This document shows positions 24,422 through 33,330 of a stretch of DNA of 64,000 nucleotides, piece after piece; the first letter of the stretch is position 1, and each line of letters opens with the position of its first letter. The notes under the pieces were generated by a model, which searched no databases, was not told the origin of the DNA, and saw nothing but the letters and a program-made list of their open reading frames with translations. The position numbers were made by a program, and so were the translations under genes. Location of the stretch: NCBI RefSeq assembly GCF_000424185.1, contig NZ_AUJK01000005.1:96755-160754 (forward strand). Reading direction: 5' to 3'. This stretch comes from Prevotella sp. AGR2160. Its GTDB lineage: Bacteria; Bacteroidota; Bacteroidia; Bacteroidales; Bacteroidaceae.

Positions 24422-25850
24422 GTAATGGTGAGAGCAGGCGGATGATACTCTCACCAAGCCGTTTCCAGAAATTCGGCTGCATCGCCTTCTCTTCCGTGAA
24501 GAGCATACTGTGCCGTTCATCCTCCTCAAAGACATGCTTCAGACGGAGCGCCATCGCCTCATCGAAGAAGAAGGCATTCGCCTCAAAATTATTCTCAAAG
24601 CTCCGGAAGTCGATATTCGTACTTCCTACGGTAGATATGAAATCATCACTCACCAGAATCTTAGAGTGATTGAAAGCCCCTTCGTAGAGGTATACCTTTA
24701 CCTTTCCATCGAGCACTTCACGGACGTACGACTGTGAGGCCCACTGCACGAGTTTTGCGTCACTATGCCGGGGGATGATGAGGCGCACGTCGACACCGGC
24801 AAGGGCGGCAGCACGCATAGCGAAGAGGACGGGCTCTGTAGGCAGGAAATAAGGAGACTCCATATAGACATAACGCTTTGCCTCCAAAAGAATACGGACA
24901 TAGCCCTGCATGATATCGGGGTCCGGCGTGACGGGTCCGCTGGTGACAACCTGCATCAGACAGTTATTGGAGATTTTCTGGTCTATGGGCGGATAATATT
25001 TCTTATCCGTGATCAGCGTACGGTCTACGAAATACCAGTCGATGAGGAATGTCCGTTGCAGTGCATATACACCGGCTCCCCGGACACGCAGATGGGTATC
25101 CCGCCATCCCTGCCGCTTGGTCCCTTGTACATAGCGGCGAGCGATGTTCATACCACCAATAAATCCCCACTTTCCATCCACGACACATATCTTCCGATGA
25201 TCACGATAGTTTACTTTTCCCGTAAAAGCAGGGAACCGGACAGGCAGGAAATTATTGACATCAATGCCGGCATCACGCATCCGGTCGAAGAAGGCATTCT
25301 TCACACTCCAACAGCCCACATCATCATATATAATACGTACCTCCACGCCTTGGCGCGCCTTGGCGATAAGGGCATCGGCAATGAGCCGTCCCAGCGGGTC
25401 ATCATCAAAGATATACGACTCGATATGGATATGCTCTCTGGCTTGTGAGAGGGTATGGAGCAATGCCGGAAAGAACTCGTAGCCACTGGTGAAGATCTCC
25501 ACGTCATTATCCTTAAAAGGCATCTCATAGTTACGGTTTGACAACAAGCGGACCAGAGGAAGCTTGTTTTCCGGGATATGAAGATCGCGCTGTTCGACAT
25601 ACTCCCACATAGACCGTCGTGTCAACTGGTTCAGACTACGCTCAGAGATCATCCTCTCTTTCCTGGTGTTCCTACCGAAGAAGAAATAAAAGATAATCCC
25701 AATGAAAGGGATAAACCACAGCACCATCAGCCAAGCCATCGTCTTCACGGGCTGCCGATTCTCCAGAAGGATGACAATCATGGTGGCGATGACCAGTATG
25801 ACGTAACTGGCATAGACCAGGAAATCAAAATTCTGAAGTAAGGACATCAT
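24417..25850 (-). CDS. cls: Cardiolipin synthase (phospholipase D family)
   Basis: A 477-residue membrane enzyme that condenses two phosphatidylglycerol molecules into cardiolipin. Two N-terminal transmembrane helices (about 9-29 and 39-58) precede two HKD catalytic motifs: H218-K220-D225 in YRDHRKICVVD and H395-K397-D402 in FNHSKILVSDD. Length is normal for ClsA-like enzymes. Its start overlaps the stop of the upstream 615-residue protein gene by 4 bases (ATGA), so the two are translationally coupled. Confidence 0.95.
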   Translation of the reverse strand: MMSLLQNFDFLVYASYVILVIATMIVILLENRQPVKTMAWLMVLWFIPFIGIIFYFFFGRNTRKERMISERSLNQLTRRSMWEYVEQRDLHIPENKLPLVRLLSNRNYEMPFKDNDVEIFTSGYEFFPALLHTLSQAREHIHIESYIFDDDPLGRLIADALIAKARQGVEVRIIYDDVGCWSVKNAFFDRMRDAGIDVNNFLPVRFPAFTGKVNYRDHRKICVVDGKWGFIGGMNIARRYVQGTKRQGWRDTHLRVRGAGVYALQRTFLIDWYFVDRTLITDKKYYPPIDQKISNNCLMQVVTSGPVTPDPDIMQGYVRILLEAKRYVYMESPYFLPTEPVLFAMRAAALAGVDVRLIIPRHSDAKLVQWASQSYVREVLDGKVKVYLYEGAFNHSKILVSDDFISTVGSTNIDFRSFENNFEANAFFFDEAMALRLKHVFEEDERHSMLFTEEKAMQPNFWKRLGESIIRLLSPLL

Positions 25851-27694
25851 ATCTTTCCCTCCTTGATCTTCTGCAGATAGGCAAGTTCCTGGATAGCGAA
25901 ATCACTATTGTCCGGCTCGTTAAGCATCTCCCTGAGCAATTTCTCTGCCTCCTCATGATGTCCGAAATTGATCAAGGCATAGGCCTTCCGACGGCGGAGG
26001 AAGTTCTTAAATGCCGTGAGATAGCTGAAAGATTCACTGTTGGCGTGACTCTTTCCCGACTGGTCATCATCCTCCTCGTCCTCTTCCTCGTCATCATCAC
26101 GACCTTGCTCCATATCAATAATGGGATGTTCAAGATTCATCAACAGTCCGTCGATGAAATGGACAGCCCGGAAATCATTCATGTTCACGATACAGTTGAT
26201 GAACTCTTCGGTATAGGTGATGCGGTTCAACGGCATGATAACATTCAGATAGAAATAGCCTTCCTCATAGCGCTGCAGTTCACAATAGCAGAATCCGATC
26301 ATATAACAGAGGTCATGAAACTGTTCACGTTCCGCATCCTCCATCTTGTCATATTGACCTTCCAGTTCCTGAAAGGCATTGAGCAATGGCGGCAAGGCCT
26401 CGAGGAAACGACCGGCGAGATAATCTTTCCGCCCCTCATAACACCACCGGGCAACATGGGCGCTCTGGCAGTGACAGATGAAACGCTCCTCCGGCGTCAG
26501 CTCCTCCTCACGGCCCTCCTTACCATTGCCCAGACTCTTCGCCATAGCCTCTTTCCACATATAGTTGAACTCCGCCGTTTTCTCCTCAGCACCGCGGTGG
26601 TCGTAAGCAGCCAGGACACTCACCGTCTCCACGCGGTTCTCACGACTTTCCAAGGTGACTTCACGGGATAGCGACAGGGGCAGGAGCGTCATCGTGATGC
26701 GGTAATAATCCGTCGGGCCACTCGTCTTCTCCGTATTCAATACTATAGAGAGCTGGCGTGTCGTCGTGTTGCTGAGATCGATATATTCGAGCAGAAGCGT
26801 GGCCTGGTCGGCAAGCACCGTTCCGTCGTGGTCATAAAGGAGTGTCGGCAGGGCGAGGCCACGGATCTCGTCACTGTCCGTGAGGACGCGTGTCCTGGGC
26901 TCCGCCTGTTGGCCATTGTCGTCATGATGCTGACTGATGAGGGTGATCTGCAGGCTCAGTGGTTCCATACTCCGAAGGCCGAAGACGCGTGCCACGGTAC
27001 CGCTGAGGGTGACGACTGTCTCGTCCGTGCTCCGCTCCACCGTCGGCAACGGCTGCGTGAGAAGTTCCTGCTCCCGCAGGAGGAAGAGCTCACGACTGAA
27101 CTGCAGGGTGTCGCGCTCGTTGTCATGGGTCTGCTGGCGTGCGCTCTCTTCGAGATGGTTTTTGAAAAGTTTCTCAAAGGAGTTCTGCCAGGCGAAGGCG
27201 TTACGCATGATGCGCTCAAGGCTCTTCCGCGAAGTCTTCTCCGTAAGAAGGATTCCCGCCGTGAGATGAACATCGAGGACATTCTTCTCGGCATTGCTCG
27301 TATAGATGATATGACACATGGCATTACCGAGGTTGCATTTGTTACAGATGGTCCTGACGGCCTCGAGATGATCGGCTGACGTGGTGAAGAAGAAAGGATA
27401 GATCAACTGCACGAAGGGACTGTCAGCGGGAATACGGATTTGGAAATGGCCGTTCTGAAAGTCATACCGCACGATCCTGTCGTTATGGTCTTTTGAAATC
27501 TTATATTTACAATTGAGGGCACGAAGGGCCTGTTTGAGGAGATGGAGGTTATAATGCACGTCATAGGCATCCAGGTCCAGCGCATTCTCCGGCAAGAGGA
27601 AGCTCCGGAAACGAGCCCACGCCACAGCTCCCATAAAGAGGAAGATGACGAGGGCGAGATAACCGATGATATCATCAATGACGAAAAGGATCAT
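25847..27694 (-). CDS. Membrane-anchored TPR-like protein of unknown function
   Basis: I do not recognise this 615-residue family. One hydrophobic N-terminal helix (about 10-28) suggests inner-membrane anchoring with the rest cytosolic. Residues 40-170 have alternating strands that could form a type III secretion chaperone-like or YbjN-like fold. Residues about 420-520 and 560-610 look like helical TPR-type repeats (YDKMEDAEREQFHDLCYMIG, HHEEAEKLLREML). An acidic run of about a dozen Asp/Glu lies near 533-545. Four-base overlap with cls and 26-base spacing from dnaG place it in an operon, but no shared function is evident. Confidence 0.7.
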   Translation of the reverse strand: MILFVIDDIIGYLALVIFLFMGAVAWARFRSFLLPENALDLDAYDVHYNLHLLKQALRALNCKYKISKDHNDRIVRYDFQNGHFQIRIPADSPFVQLIYPFFFTTSADHLEAVRTICNKCNLGNAMCHIIYTSNAEKNVLDVHLTAGILLTEKTSRKSLERIMRNAFAWQNSFEKLFKNHLEESARQQTHDNERDTLQFSRELFLLREQELLTQPLPTVERSTDETVVTLSGTVARVFGLRSMEPLSLQITLISQHHDDNGQQAEPRTRVLTDSDEIRGLALPTLLYDHDGTVLADQATLLLEYIDLSNTTTRQLSIVLNTEKTSGPTDYYRITMTLLPLSLSREVTLESRENRVETVSVLAAYDHRGAEEKTAEFNYMWKEAMAKSLGNGKEGREEELTPEERFICHCQSAHVARWCYEGRKDYLAGRFLEALPPLLNAFQELEGQYDKMEDAEREQFHDLCYMIGFCYCELQRYEEGYFYLNVIMPLNRITYTEEFINCIVNMNDFRAVHFIDGLLMNLEHPIIDMEQGRDDDEEEDEEDDDQSGKSHANSESFSYLTAFKNFLRRRKAYALINFGHHEEAEKLLREMLNEPDNSDFAIQELAYLQKIKEGKI

Positions 27695-27720
27695 AATCTT
27701 TTTACGTTTTCATTAAACAA

Positions 27721-29715
27721 TTAAACCACGAGACTCGTACCGACCATCTTGGCCAGTCCGTTACGGACGATCTGCATGTCACGGTACTGTTGCATGAGGT
27801 CTTTCATACGCTCAGGATCCCGACTGTTGGCAAGGATCTCCTGCCGCAGTTCCAGGAGCCGTTTCTCTACCACCTGCAGTTTGAAATTCAACACGAGTTT
27901 CTCAGTGTCCTGCCGGACCGCGTCACGCTGGCTCTCCGTCTGCATCGTGACCGGCAACGAGAGAACATCCACACTCATGTCAGCGGCCAGTTTGCTGATG
28001 GCAGGATCGGGATGCTGCGTGAAATAATGTTCGGCACGGAACCCGTCCTCACCGATATGCTCCACGCACTCCTGCAGGATCTGCTCATAGAGTGGTGTCT
28101 GGAAATGGAGATCATCATTGCCGAGGACAATAGCGATATACTGTGCCACGGGGAGAGACACGGGATTATCATCGGCATCACGGACCGTCATGATCTCCTC
28201 GCCATGACAGATGACAAGTCGGATCAGGTCACGTTCTATGCTCTGTTCCTTCTGTGATAATGGAGAGACAGCATGAGCACGGGCACGCTGGGCCTCAGCG
28301 CTGCCGGCAGCGGCGGCAGCCCGCTGCTCGGCACTGCCACGGACAACGGCCTGTTCACCGTTCTGCCGGTATTCCTGCCGCCGTTCCTCCTTCCGCCGCT
28401 CATCCTGTGCGGAACGGATAAACTGGTTCATCTGCCGGATCAATGTTGCCTCATTGATCCCGAAACGCTGGGCACAGTCATGAAGGTAGGTAGCACGGAC
28501 GATCTGATCCGTGATGACGGAGATACTCTTGATGATGGAGTTGATGGCTTCCGACCGTTTGATAGGATCCGTGATACCCCGCAACAGCACGTCACTCTTG
28601 AAAGCGATGAAATCCGTCTGATGGTCCTCCACATATTTCCGAAACTCCTCAGCTGTATGACTACGGGCGAAAGAGTCAGGGTCATTGCCGTCAGGCAGGA
28701 CAAGGACCTTGATATGCATGCCTTCCTTCAACAGCATGTCCGTACCCCGCAGGGCGGCATGGATGCCGGCGGCATCACCATCGTAGAGCAGGATAATATT
28801 CGAGGTGAAACGATGGAGGAGGCGGATCTGGTAATAGCTCAGTGCCGTACCGGAGTTGGCCACGACATTCTCTATACCGCACTGGTGCATGGAGATGACA
28901 TCAGTATATCCCTCCACCATATAGACACAGTCCTCTTTGGCAATGGCTTTCTTGGCCTGATAGATGCCATAGAGCTCACGCTCCTTGTGATAGACCTCAC
29001 TGTCGGGAGAGTTGACATATTTCTGGGCCACGCCCTTTGTCCTGCTGTCGAGGACCCGTCCACCGAAAGCGATGACTTTCCCGCTCACGGAGAACCAAGG
29101 GAAGATGGCACGGCCGGCAAAGCGGTCGACAAGGCTGCCGTTGTCTTTCGCATAGCAGAGACCTGTCTTCGTGAGAAACTGCGGTTGGAAACCTTTCTTC
29201 CTGGCCTCCGCGGCAAGGGCCGAACGTTCGGGAAGGGCGAAGCCGAGGTGGAACTTCCGGATGATATCATCGCGGAAGCCCCGCTGCCGGAAATACTGCA
29301 GTCCGATGGCGATGCCGTCGACATCGTCATGCAGGATATGCTCGAAATACTGTGCGGCCCACTCGTTGACAATGAGCATGCTCTCACGCTCACCCTCCTT
29401 GGCCTTCTCTTCAGCACTGAGCTCACGCTCCTTGATCTCGATATTATATTTCTTCGCGAGCCACCGCAAGGCTTCCGGATAGCTCATCTGCTCCAGTTCC
29501 ATGAGGAAGTTGACGGCATTGCCTCCTTTTCCACAGGTGAAACAGTGACAGATGCCCCGGGAAGGGGAGACGGAGAAAGACGGATGGGTGTCGTTATGAA
29601 ACGGGCACAGGCCGATATAGTTCACCCCACGCTTCTTCAGTGAGACAAACTCCGAGACGACATCGACGATATTCGTCGCCTCCATGATTCTGACAACAGT
29701 CAACCGATCTATCAT
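27721..29715 (-). CDS. dnaG: DNA primase
   Basis: A 664-residue primase that makes RNA primers at the replication fork. The zinc-binding domain has C37, H40, C58 and C61 (LCPFH and CHCFTC). The catalytic TOPRIM domain includes VYMVEGYTDVISMH near 265-280 and a later LLYDGDAAG. The C-terminal helicase-interaction part is divergent, with a Gln/Ala/Arg-rich linker around 440-480. A TAAATTTG element at 29721-29728 lies only 5 bases upstream of the ATG, so the transcript may be leaderless, or another promoter is used. Confidence 0.96.
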   Translation of the reverse strand: MIDRLTVVRIMEATNIVDVVSEFVSLKKRGVNYIGLCPFHNDTHPSFSVSPSRGICHCFTCGKGGNAVNFLMELEQMSYPEALRWLAKKYNIEIKERELSAEEKAKEGERESMLIVNEWAAQYFEHILHDDVDGIAIGLQYFRQRGFRDDIIRKFHLGFALPERSALAAEARKKGFQPQFLTKTGLCYAKDNGSLVDRFAGRAIFPWFSVSGKVIAFGGRVLDSRTKGVAQKYVNSPDSEVYHKERELYGIYQAKKAIAKEDCVYMVEGYTDVISMHQCGIENVVANSGTALSYYQIRLLHRFTSNIILLYDGDAAGIHAALRGTDMLLKEGMHIKVLVLPDGNDPDSFARSHTAEEFRKYVEDHQTDFIAFKSDVLLRGITDPIKRSEAINSIIKSISVITDQIVRATYLHDCAQRFGINEATLIRQMNQFIRSAQDERRKEERRQEYRQNGEQAVVRGSAEQRAAAAAGSAEAQRARAHAVSPLSQKEQSIERDLIRLVICHGEEIMTVRDADDNPVSLPVAQYIAIVLGNDDLHFQTPLYEQILQECVEHIGEDGFRAEHYFTQHPDPAISKLAADMSVDVLSLPVTMQTESQRDAVRQDTEKLVLNFKLQVVEKRLLELRQEILANSRDPERMKDLMQQYRDMQIVRNGLAKMVGTSLVV

Positions 29716-29720
29716 ATCTG

Positions 29721-29728
29721 CAAATTTA
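29721..29728 (-). promoter_or_regulatory. -7 element abutting the dnaG start codon
   Basis: TAAATTTG followed by C on the minus strand, 5 bases before the ATG at 29715. Confidence 0.4.
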
Positions 29729-29813
29729 AGCAGATTTTTTCAAAAACACAAATAAATAGAAAGGATATTGCCCTAATCTTTTGCCTGATGTTGGTAAAAT
29801 GAAAAAAAATGAC

Positions 29814-29821
29814 TATCTTTG
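29814..29821 (+). promoter_or_regulatory. -7 promoter element for the Rpn-family nuclease gene
   Basis: TATCTTTG, with TTGG at 29791-29794 about 20 bases upstream as -33. This rules out the upstream in-frame ATG at 29809 and supports ATG 29848. Confidence 0.7.
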
Positions 29822-29847
29822 TGGTGTCAAACAAAAGACAGGAAACT

Positions 29848-30741
29848 ATGATACATACTGGCGAAAGATATATCAATCCATTGACCGACTTCGGTTTTAA
29901 ACGAATCTTTGGGACTCCGTTCAACCGTGATTTGTTGATCAGTTTCCTCAATGCCGTACTTGATGGGGAAAGGAATATTGTGGAATTGAAATACAATAAC
30001 AGCGAGAAGTTCGGCACTAACGAAAGTCAGCGCAAGGCCGTATTCGATGTATACTGTACCACTGACGACGGAAGTCGTTTCATCGTAGAGATGCAGAATG
30101 TCTACCAGGACTTTTATAAAGACCGGTCTATATTCTATTCCACATTTCCCATCACTGATCAAGCCAAGAAAGGTGTATGGAACTACGAGTTACAACCGGT
30201 ATATACTGTAGGGGTTCTTAACTTCGCATTTCCTGAAGATAAACGAAGTGATGATAGTGGGATCTTCCGCGAAGTGAAACTCATGGATATCAACCGCAAG
30301 GAAGTGTTCTATGACAAACTGACTTATATCTATATCGAATTGGCCAATTTCAATAAAGAGTTAGAGGACTGCAAGTCAATGATAGACAAATGGTTATTCT
30401 GTCTTAAGAACATGTCTAACCTCCTGGAACGTCCCACGGAGTTGCAAGGCCGCGTCTTTGAGAAACTCTTCAAGACCGCCGAGATTGCCAAATTCAAGCC
30501 TATGGAATTGAAAGCCTACGAACAGAGCATCGGTGCATACCGGGATATTGTTAACGGCATGGATGCCGCCAAGCGGGAAGGCATTGCAATAGGCGAAGCT
30601 AAAGGACGCGCGGAAGGATTGACTGCCGGGAAATTGGAGATGGCAAAAGAGATGGCGAGAAAATTAAAAGCCGCCGGCGTGTCGGATGATATCATTCTTC
30701 TGAGTTCCGGTCTTACGATGGAACAATTGAAAAAGCTTTAA
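29848..30741 (+). CDS. Rpn/PD-(D/E)XK nuclease family protein (transposase-like)
   Basis: A 297-residue member of the PD-(D/E)XK family usually annotated as a putative transposase or recombination-promoting nuclease. The N-terminal signature INPLTDFGFKRIFG is diagnostic. The nuclease core has D67 in RKAVFDVYC and E81-x-Q83 in RFIVEMQ. The C-terminus carries a KREGIAIGEAKGRAEG helical run that is common in this family. Rpn proteins are Mg-dependent DNA endonucleases linked to recA-independent recombination and, in some cases, to phage defence. The gene stands alone with its own promoter and has no terminal inverted repeats, so it is not part of an insertion sequence. Confidence 0.85.
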   Translation: MIHTGERYINPLTDFGFKRIFGTPFNRDLLISFLNAVLDGERNIVELKYNNSEKFGTNESQRKAVFDVYCTTDDGSRFIVEMQNVYQDFYKDRSIFYSTFPITDQAKKGVWNYELQPVYTVGVLNFAFPEDKRSDDSGIFREVKLMDINRKEVFYDKLTYIYIELANFNKELEDCKSMIDKWLFCLKNMSNLLERPTELQGRVFEKLFKTAEIAKFKPMELKAYEQSIGAYRDIVNGMDAAKREGIAIGEAKGRAEGLTAGKLEMAKEMARKLKAAGVSDDIILLSSGLTMEQLKKL

Positions 30742-30769
30742 CCCGTATCATTCATAGATCCTTTTGTAG

Positions 30770-30791
30770 GTGGCCGCCATGTTGCGGCCAC
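30770..30791. repeat. GTGGCCGC hairpin after the Rpn gene
   Basis: Exact 8-bp arms (30770-30777 and 30784-30791) with a 6-base loop, between the convergent Rpn and GH5 genes. There is no T tract, so it is either a weak terminator or another REP-like palindrome. Confidence 0.5.
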
Positions 30792-30809
30792 GCACGATCG
30801 ATAAGAAAG

Positions 30810-31754
30810 TCAATATTTCAACAAATTCTTTTTCACCACCCGCCCCCACGGTTTGATGACATCATCCGTCCAAGGGCCCGTTGCCGCCGCTCTCGGGAGC
30901 AACATCGAGCAGGTCTCGTTCTTGTCCGACAAGGACCAGTTGACCCAACTGACTTTCAACTGTTCCAACAGCGTGATCCATTTGTCGTATTCCTCAATAT
31001 TCAGCGGACCATCACCGGAAGCCTCCATTCCCGCACACTCACTGACAAAGACAGGCAGGCCACCCTCCACGGCCTTCTTCAACCGGTCACGGAGATAATC
31101 CTTATGGGTGCCGGCATAGAAATGAAGCGTGTACATCACATTCGTCACACCCGTCAGCGGACTGGCAGCAACCTTATCGATATCCTGATCCCAATGGGGA
31201 CAGCCCATCAAAATGACATTGTCGGGATCATTCTTGCGGATAGCCGCAATGACTTTCACGGCATAACGTTTCAGCTCGTCCCAGGAGTCATTCACCGGCT
31301 CATTGTACAGTTCATAGATGACATTGGGATATTTCCCATATTTCGCCGACATCTTCCCGAAGAAGTCAGCCGCCTCAGCAGGATAACAGTCATGGGCATG
31401 CCAGTCGATGATGACATACACTCCGTTCTTGATCGCCGCCTCGATGACAGGCTCGATACACTGCAGGGCAAATTTCGGATTCTCCAGATAGTTATCCTCA
31501 ATCTTCACGCCCATGGCAGCACGGATCACCGTGGCATGCCAGTCGTGTGATAACGTCTTGACGGTACCGGCATTATAGAATCGCGGCCAAAGGTTATGCC
31601 AGCCAAGACTGACGCCACGCAACACCACGGGCTGCCCTTTCTGATCACAGAGTTGGACACCACGAACCTGCAACTGTCCCCAACGCTTTACGGGAGTCTC
31701 TGCCATTGACAAAAGACTGCAGAGGCAGAATAAGAATAAAAAGATTTTCTTCAT
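30810..31754 (-). CDS. Glycoside hydrolase family 5 endoglucanase-like protein
   Basis: A 314-residue secreted enzyme with a signal peptide (about residues 1-19, ending SMAET) and one GH5 (cellulase A-like) TIM barrel. The acid/base glutamate is E152 in YELYNEP and the nucleophile E239 in PVFVSEC. VLRGVSLGWH and WHAHDCY match conserved barrel strands. It probably cleaves beta-1,4-glucan, mannan or xyloglucan in the periplasm or outside the cell. No carbohydrate-binding module, lipobox or SusCD genes are attached, so it is not in a recognisable polysaccharide utilisation locus. A -7 element lies at 31824-31831. Confidence 0.9.
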   Translation of the reverse strand: MKKIFLFLFCLCSLLSMAETPVKRWGQLQVRGVQLCDQKGQPVVLRGVSLGWHNLWPRFYNAGTVKTLSHDWHATVIRAAMGVKIEDNYLENPKFALQCIEPVIEAAIKNGVYVIIDWHAHDCYPAEAADFFGKMSAKYGKYPNVIYELYNEPVNDSWDELKRYAVKVIAAIRKNDPDNVILMGCPHWDQDIDKVAASPLTGVTNVMYTLHFYAGTHKDYLRDRLKKAVEGGLPVFVSECAGMEASGDGPLNIEEYDKWITLLEQLKVSWVNWSLSDKNETCSMLLPRAAATGPWTDDVIKPWGRVVKKNLLKY

Positions 31755-31823
31755 TTGTTGATAAGTATGAATGATTGTTTCTGATATCGGTCACGATTAA
31801 TGACAGAAGAATTTTCTCGTTGA

Positions 31824-31831
31824 CAAAGTTA
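31824..31831 (-). promoter_or_regulatory. -7 promoter element for the GH5 gene
   Basis: TAACTTTG on the minus strand, 70 bases before the start codon. Confidence 0.55.
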
Positions 31832-31924
31832 ATCATTTTCTTGCTTTCCAACGTCCTTTTTCTTAACCATTACTGACACATTTCCACAGGACACCGTTCC
31901 TTTTGAGTCAGTCCTGCCTTCTTC

Positions 31925-32370
31925 CTCCTTATTTTTTCTATGTCAAAAGTGGTCATGATTCGCTTAGAAATCAGCATTCGTATATTTGGGCGCAAATACG
32001 AGAATTATGGAGCATATGGCAATTCATTGATTATCAAACAAATAAAGACACGCCTAATTTCAGGGAATTCCGTCTTACATAAATATCCGCAAAATCATGC
32101 AATATCAAGCCTTTTATACAATGGATATGCAAGAAAACAACTTCTTTTCCGCTTGTAAACAACGTGTTTTCGGGTCGTAAACAACATAGATAATTTTTTC
32201 TGCACGATGTTTACGAAATTTTCTTCGAAAGATAGAAAAAATTGATTTGAGGATTGTAAAGTACAGTTGACAGTTAGCAAACTTTTTTTCTAGAATGAGA
32301 AACCGAAGTAAGCAGAAAAAAGTGTACGTTTTGAGTCATTCAGCTTTTCTCCTGACTGTTTTTTAACATC
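31925..32370. other. AT-rich gene-poor region with GTAAAC repeats
   Basis: This part of the 648-base gap at 31755-32402 is much richer in A/T than its surroundings. A 72-codon plus-strand frame (31940-32158, ISIRIFGRKYENYGAYGN) is open but has no recognisable family and no clear start signal, so I do not call it a gene. TTGTAAACAACGTG (32153-32166) and TCGTAAACAACAT (32175-32187) are direct repeats, and ATGTTTACGA (32208-32217) is an inverted partial copy. Confidence 0.5.
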
Positions 32371-32398
32371 GTAGGGACATGATCAATCATGTCCCTAC
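32371..32398. repeat. Complete ACATGAT palindrome copy
   Basis: Perfect 13-bp arms, GTAGGGACATGAT and ATCATGTCCCTAC, with a CA spacer. It lies 5 bases beyond the TraB/GumN stop codon. This is the cleanest copy of the repeat found at six places in the window. Confidence 0.85.
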
Positions 32399-32402
32399 AA
32401 CA

Positions 32403-33269
32403 TTACTCCACCGCCCGGATCTTCACGCCGGCATCCGAGAGTGCCTTCAGCAGACCATGATCACCGCCGAGGAGGGCAGCATCAAGGATGAAGAGCGTAG
32501 GCTGCTGAAGAGACAGGCTCTTCACTTTTCCTGCCAGGGTTGACATACAGCCCACACGAGGACAGACCGGGGAAGCACCCTGCATTGCAGCGGCGACACC
32601 TCCGAGATCACGGAGCTTATAGGCACTGACCGCCTTATCGAGTTGGGCAAGGCGGGCCTGATAGTCACTGAGGACGGGACGGAGGACGGCCATCTGCTCA
32701 CTCGTTGTCATTTCCTCCAGCTGACGGGCCATGCGACGTACCGGACAAAGGCCGTACATCGGCATCAGGTTCTTTTGTGCCTGAGCCTTGAACCACTGGT
32801 CGAAGGTATGCGTAGGATCATATTCGCCCATGTGACTGCCGACAAAAATCAGCTGATCCAGTTTGTCAGCAAGGGCGACAGGGGTCAGACTGCCATAGAC
32901 ATTCCGGATGGCAGGATTGTCAATACCGATTCCCTCGTATCTCTTGAGGATCGTGTTGAGTGCGTTCAGATCATCCTCGGAGAGATACTGGCGGATATTC
33001 TTCCCCGCAGGGAGCTCGCGGGCTGCCTGGAGGACATTGACGCTGTCGGCATCAGGATGCGTGAGGAAAACCATCTGATCTGTATGCTGGATGGCGGCCT
33101 TCACAGAATCGTCTGGGTCAATGATGCCCAGGGGGTTAAGGAACTTCATCGTAGCGACGACATACGACGGCTTCGCGGTAGAATCCGTTGGGATCATACG
33201 GTAAAGGATCTGCGCGTTTGCTGCGACTGTCATGACAGCCATCAGCAGGGAAAGAATCATTTTTTTCAT
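32403..33269 (-). CDS. TraB/GumN family protein
   Basis: A 288-residue exported protein with a Sec signal peptide ending ANAQ (about residue 20). The C-terminal PTLFILDAALLGGDHGLLKALSDAGVKI is the typical end of the TraB/GumN (Tiki-like) fold, but the usual catalytic-looking GxxH is replaced by DAALLGG, so activity is uncertain. Related Tiki proteins are metal-dependent proteases. The bacterial function is unknown. A -7 element (TAAATTTG, 33307-33314) lies 38 bases upstream, so it is transcribed separately from the phosphoesterase gene that precedes it. Confidence 0.75.
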   Translation of the reverse strand: MKKMILSLLMAVMTVAANAQILYRMIPTDSTAKPSYVVATMKFLNPLGIIDPDDSVKAAIQHTDQMVFLTHPDADSVNVLQAARELPAGKNIRQYLSEDDLNALNTILKRYEGIGIDNPAIRNVYGSLTPVALADKLDQLIFVGSHMGEYDPTHTFDQWFKAQAQKNLMPMYGLCPVRRMARQLEEMTTSEQMAVLRPVLSDYQARLAQLDKAVSAYKLRDLGGVAAAMQGASPVCPRVGCMSTLAGKVKSLSLQQPTLFILDAALLGGDHGLLKALSDAGVKIRAVE

Positions 33270-33306
33270 TGTCTAAAAATTGTTTTTAAAGATGTAGTGA
33301 AAAGTC

Positions 33307-33314
33307 CAAATTTA
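33307..33314 (-). promoter_or_regulatory. -7 promoter element for the TraB/GumN gene
   Basis: TAAATTTG on the minus strand, 38 bases before the start codon at 33269 and inside the short gap after the phosphoesterase gene. Confidence 0.5.
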
Positions 33315-33330
33315 CATATTGAGCAAAGTA

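Noticed and set aside
29848..30741. Insertion sequence based on the transposase-like name of the Rpn family
   Set aside because: No terminal inverted repeats, target duplications or DDE motif are present. The family is a nuclease with a misleading name.
31940..32158. 72-codon plus-strand frame in the AT-rich gap
   Set aside because: There is no family resemblance or coding signal beyond an open frame in AT-rich DNA, so it was left as part of the gap description.
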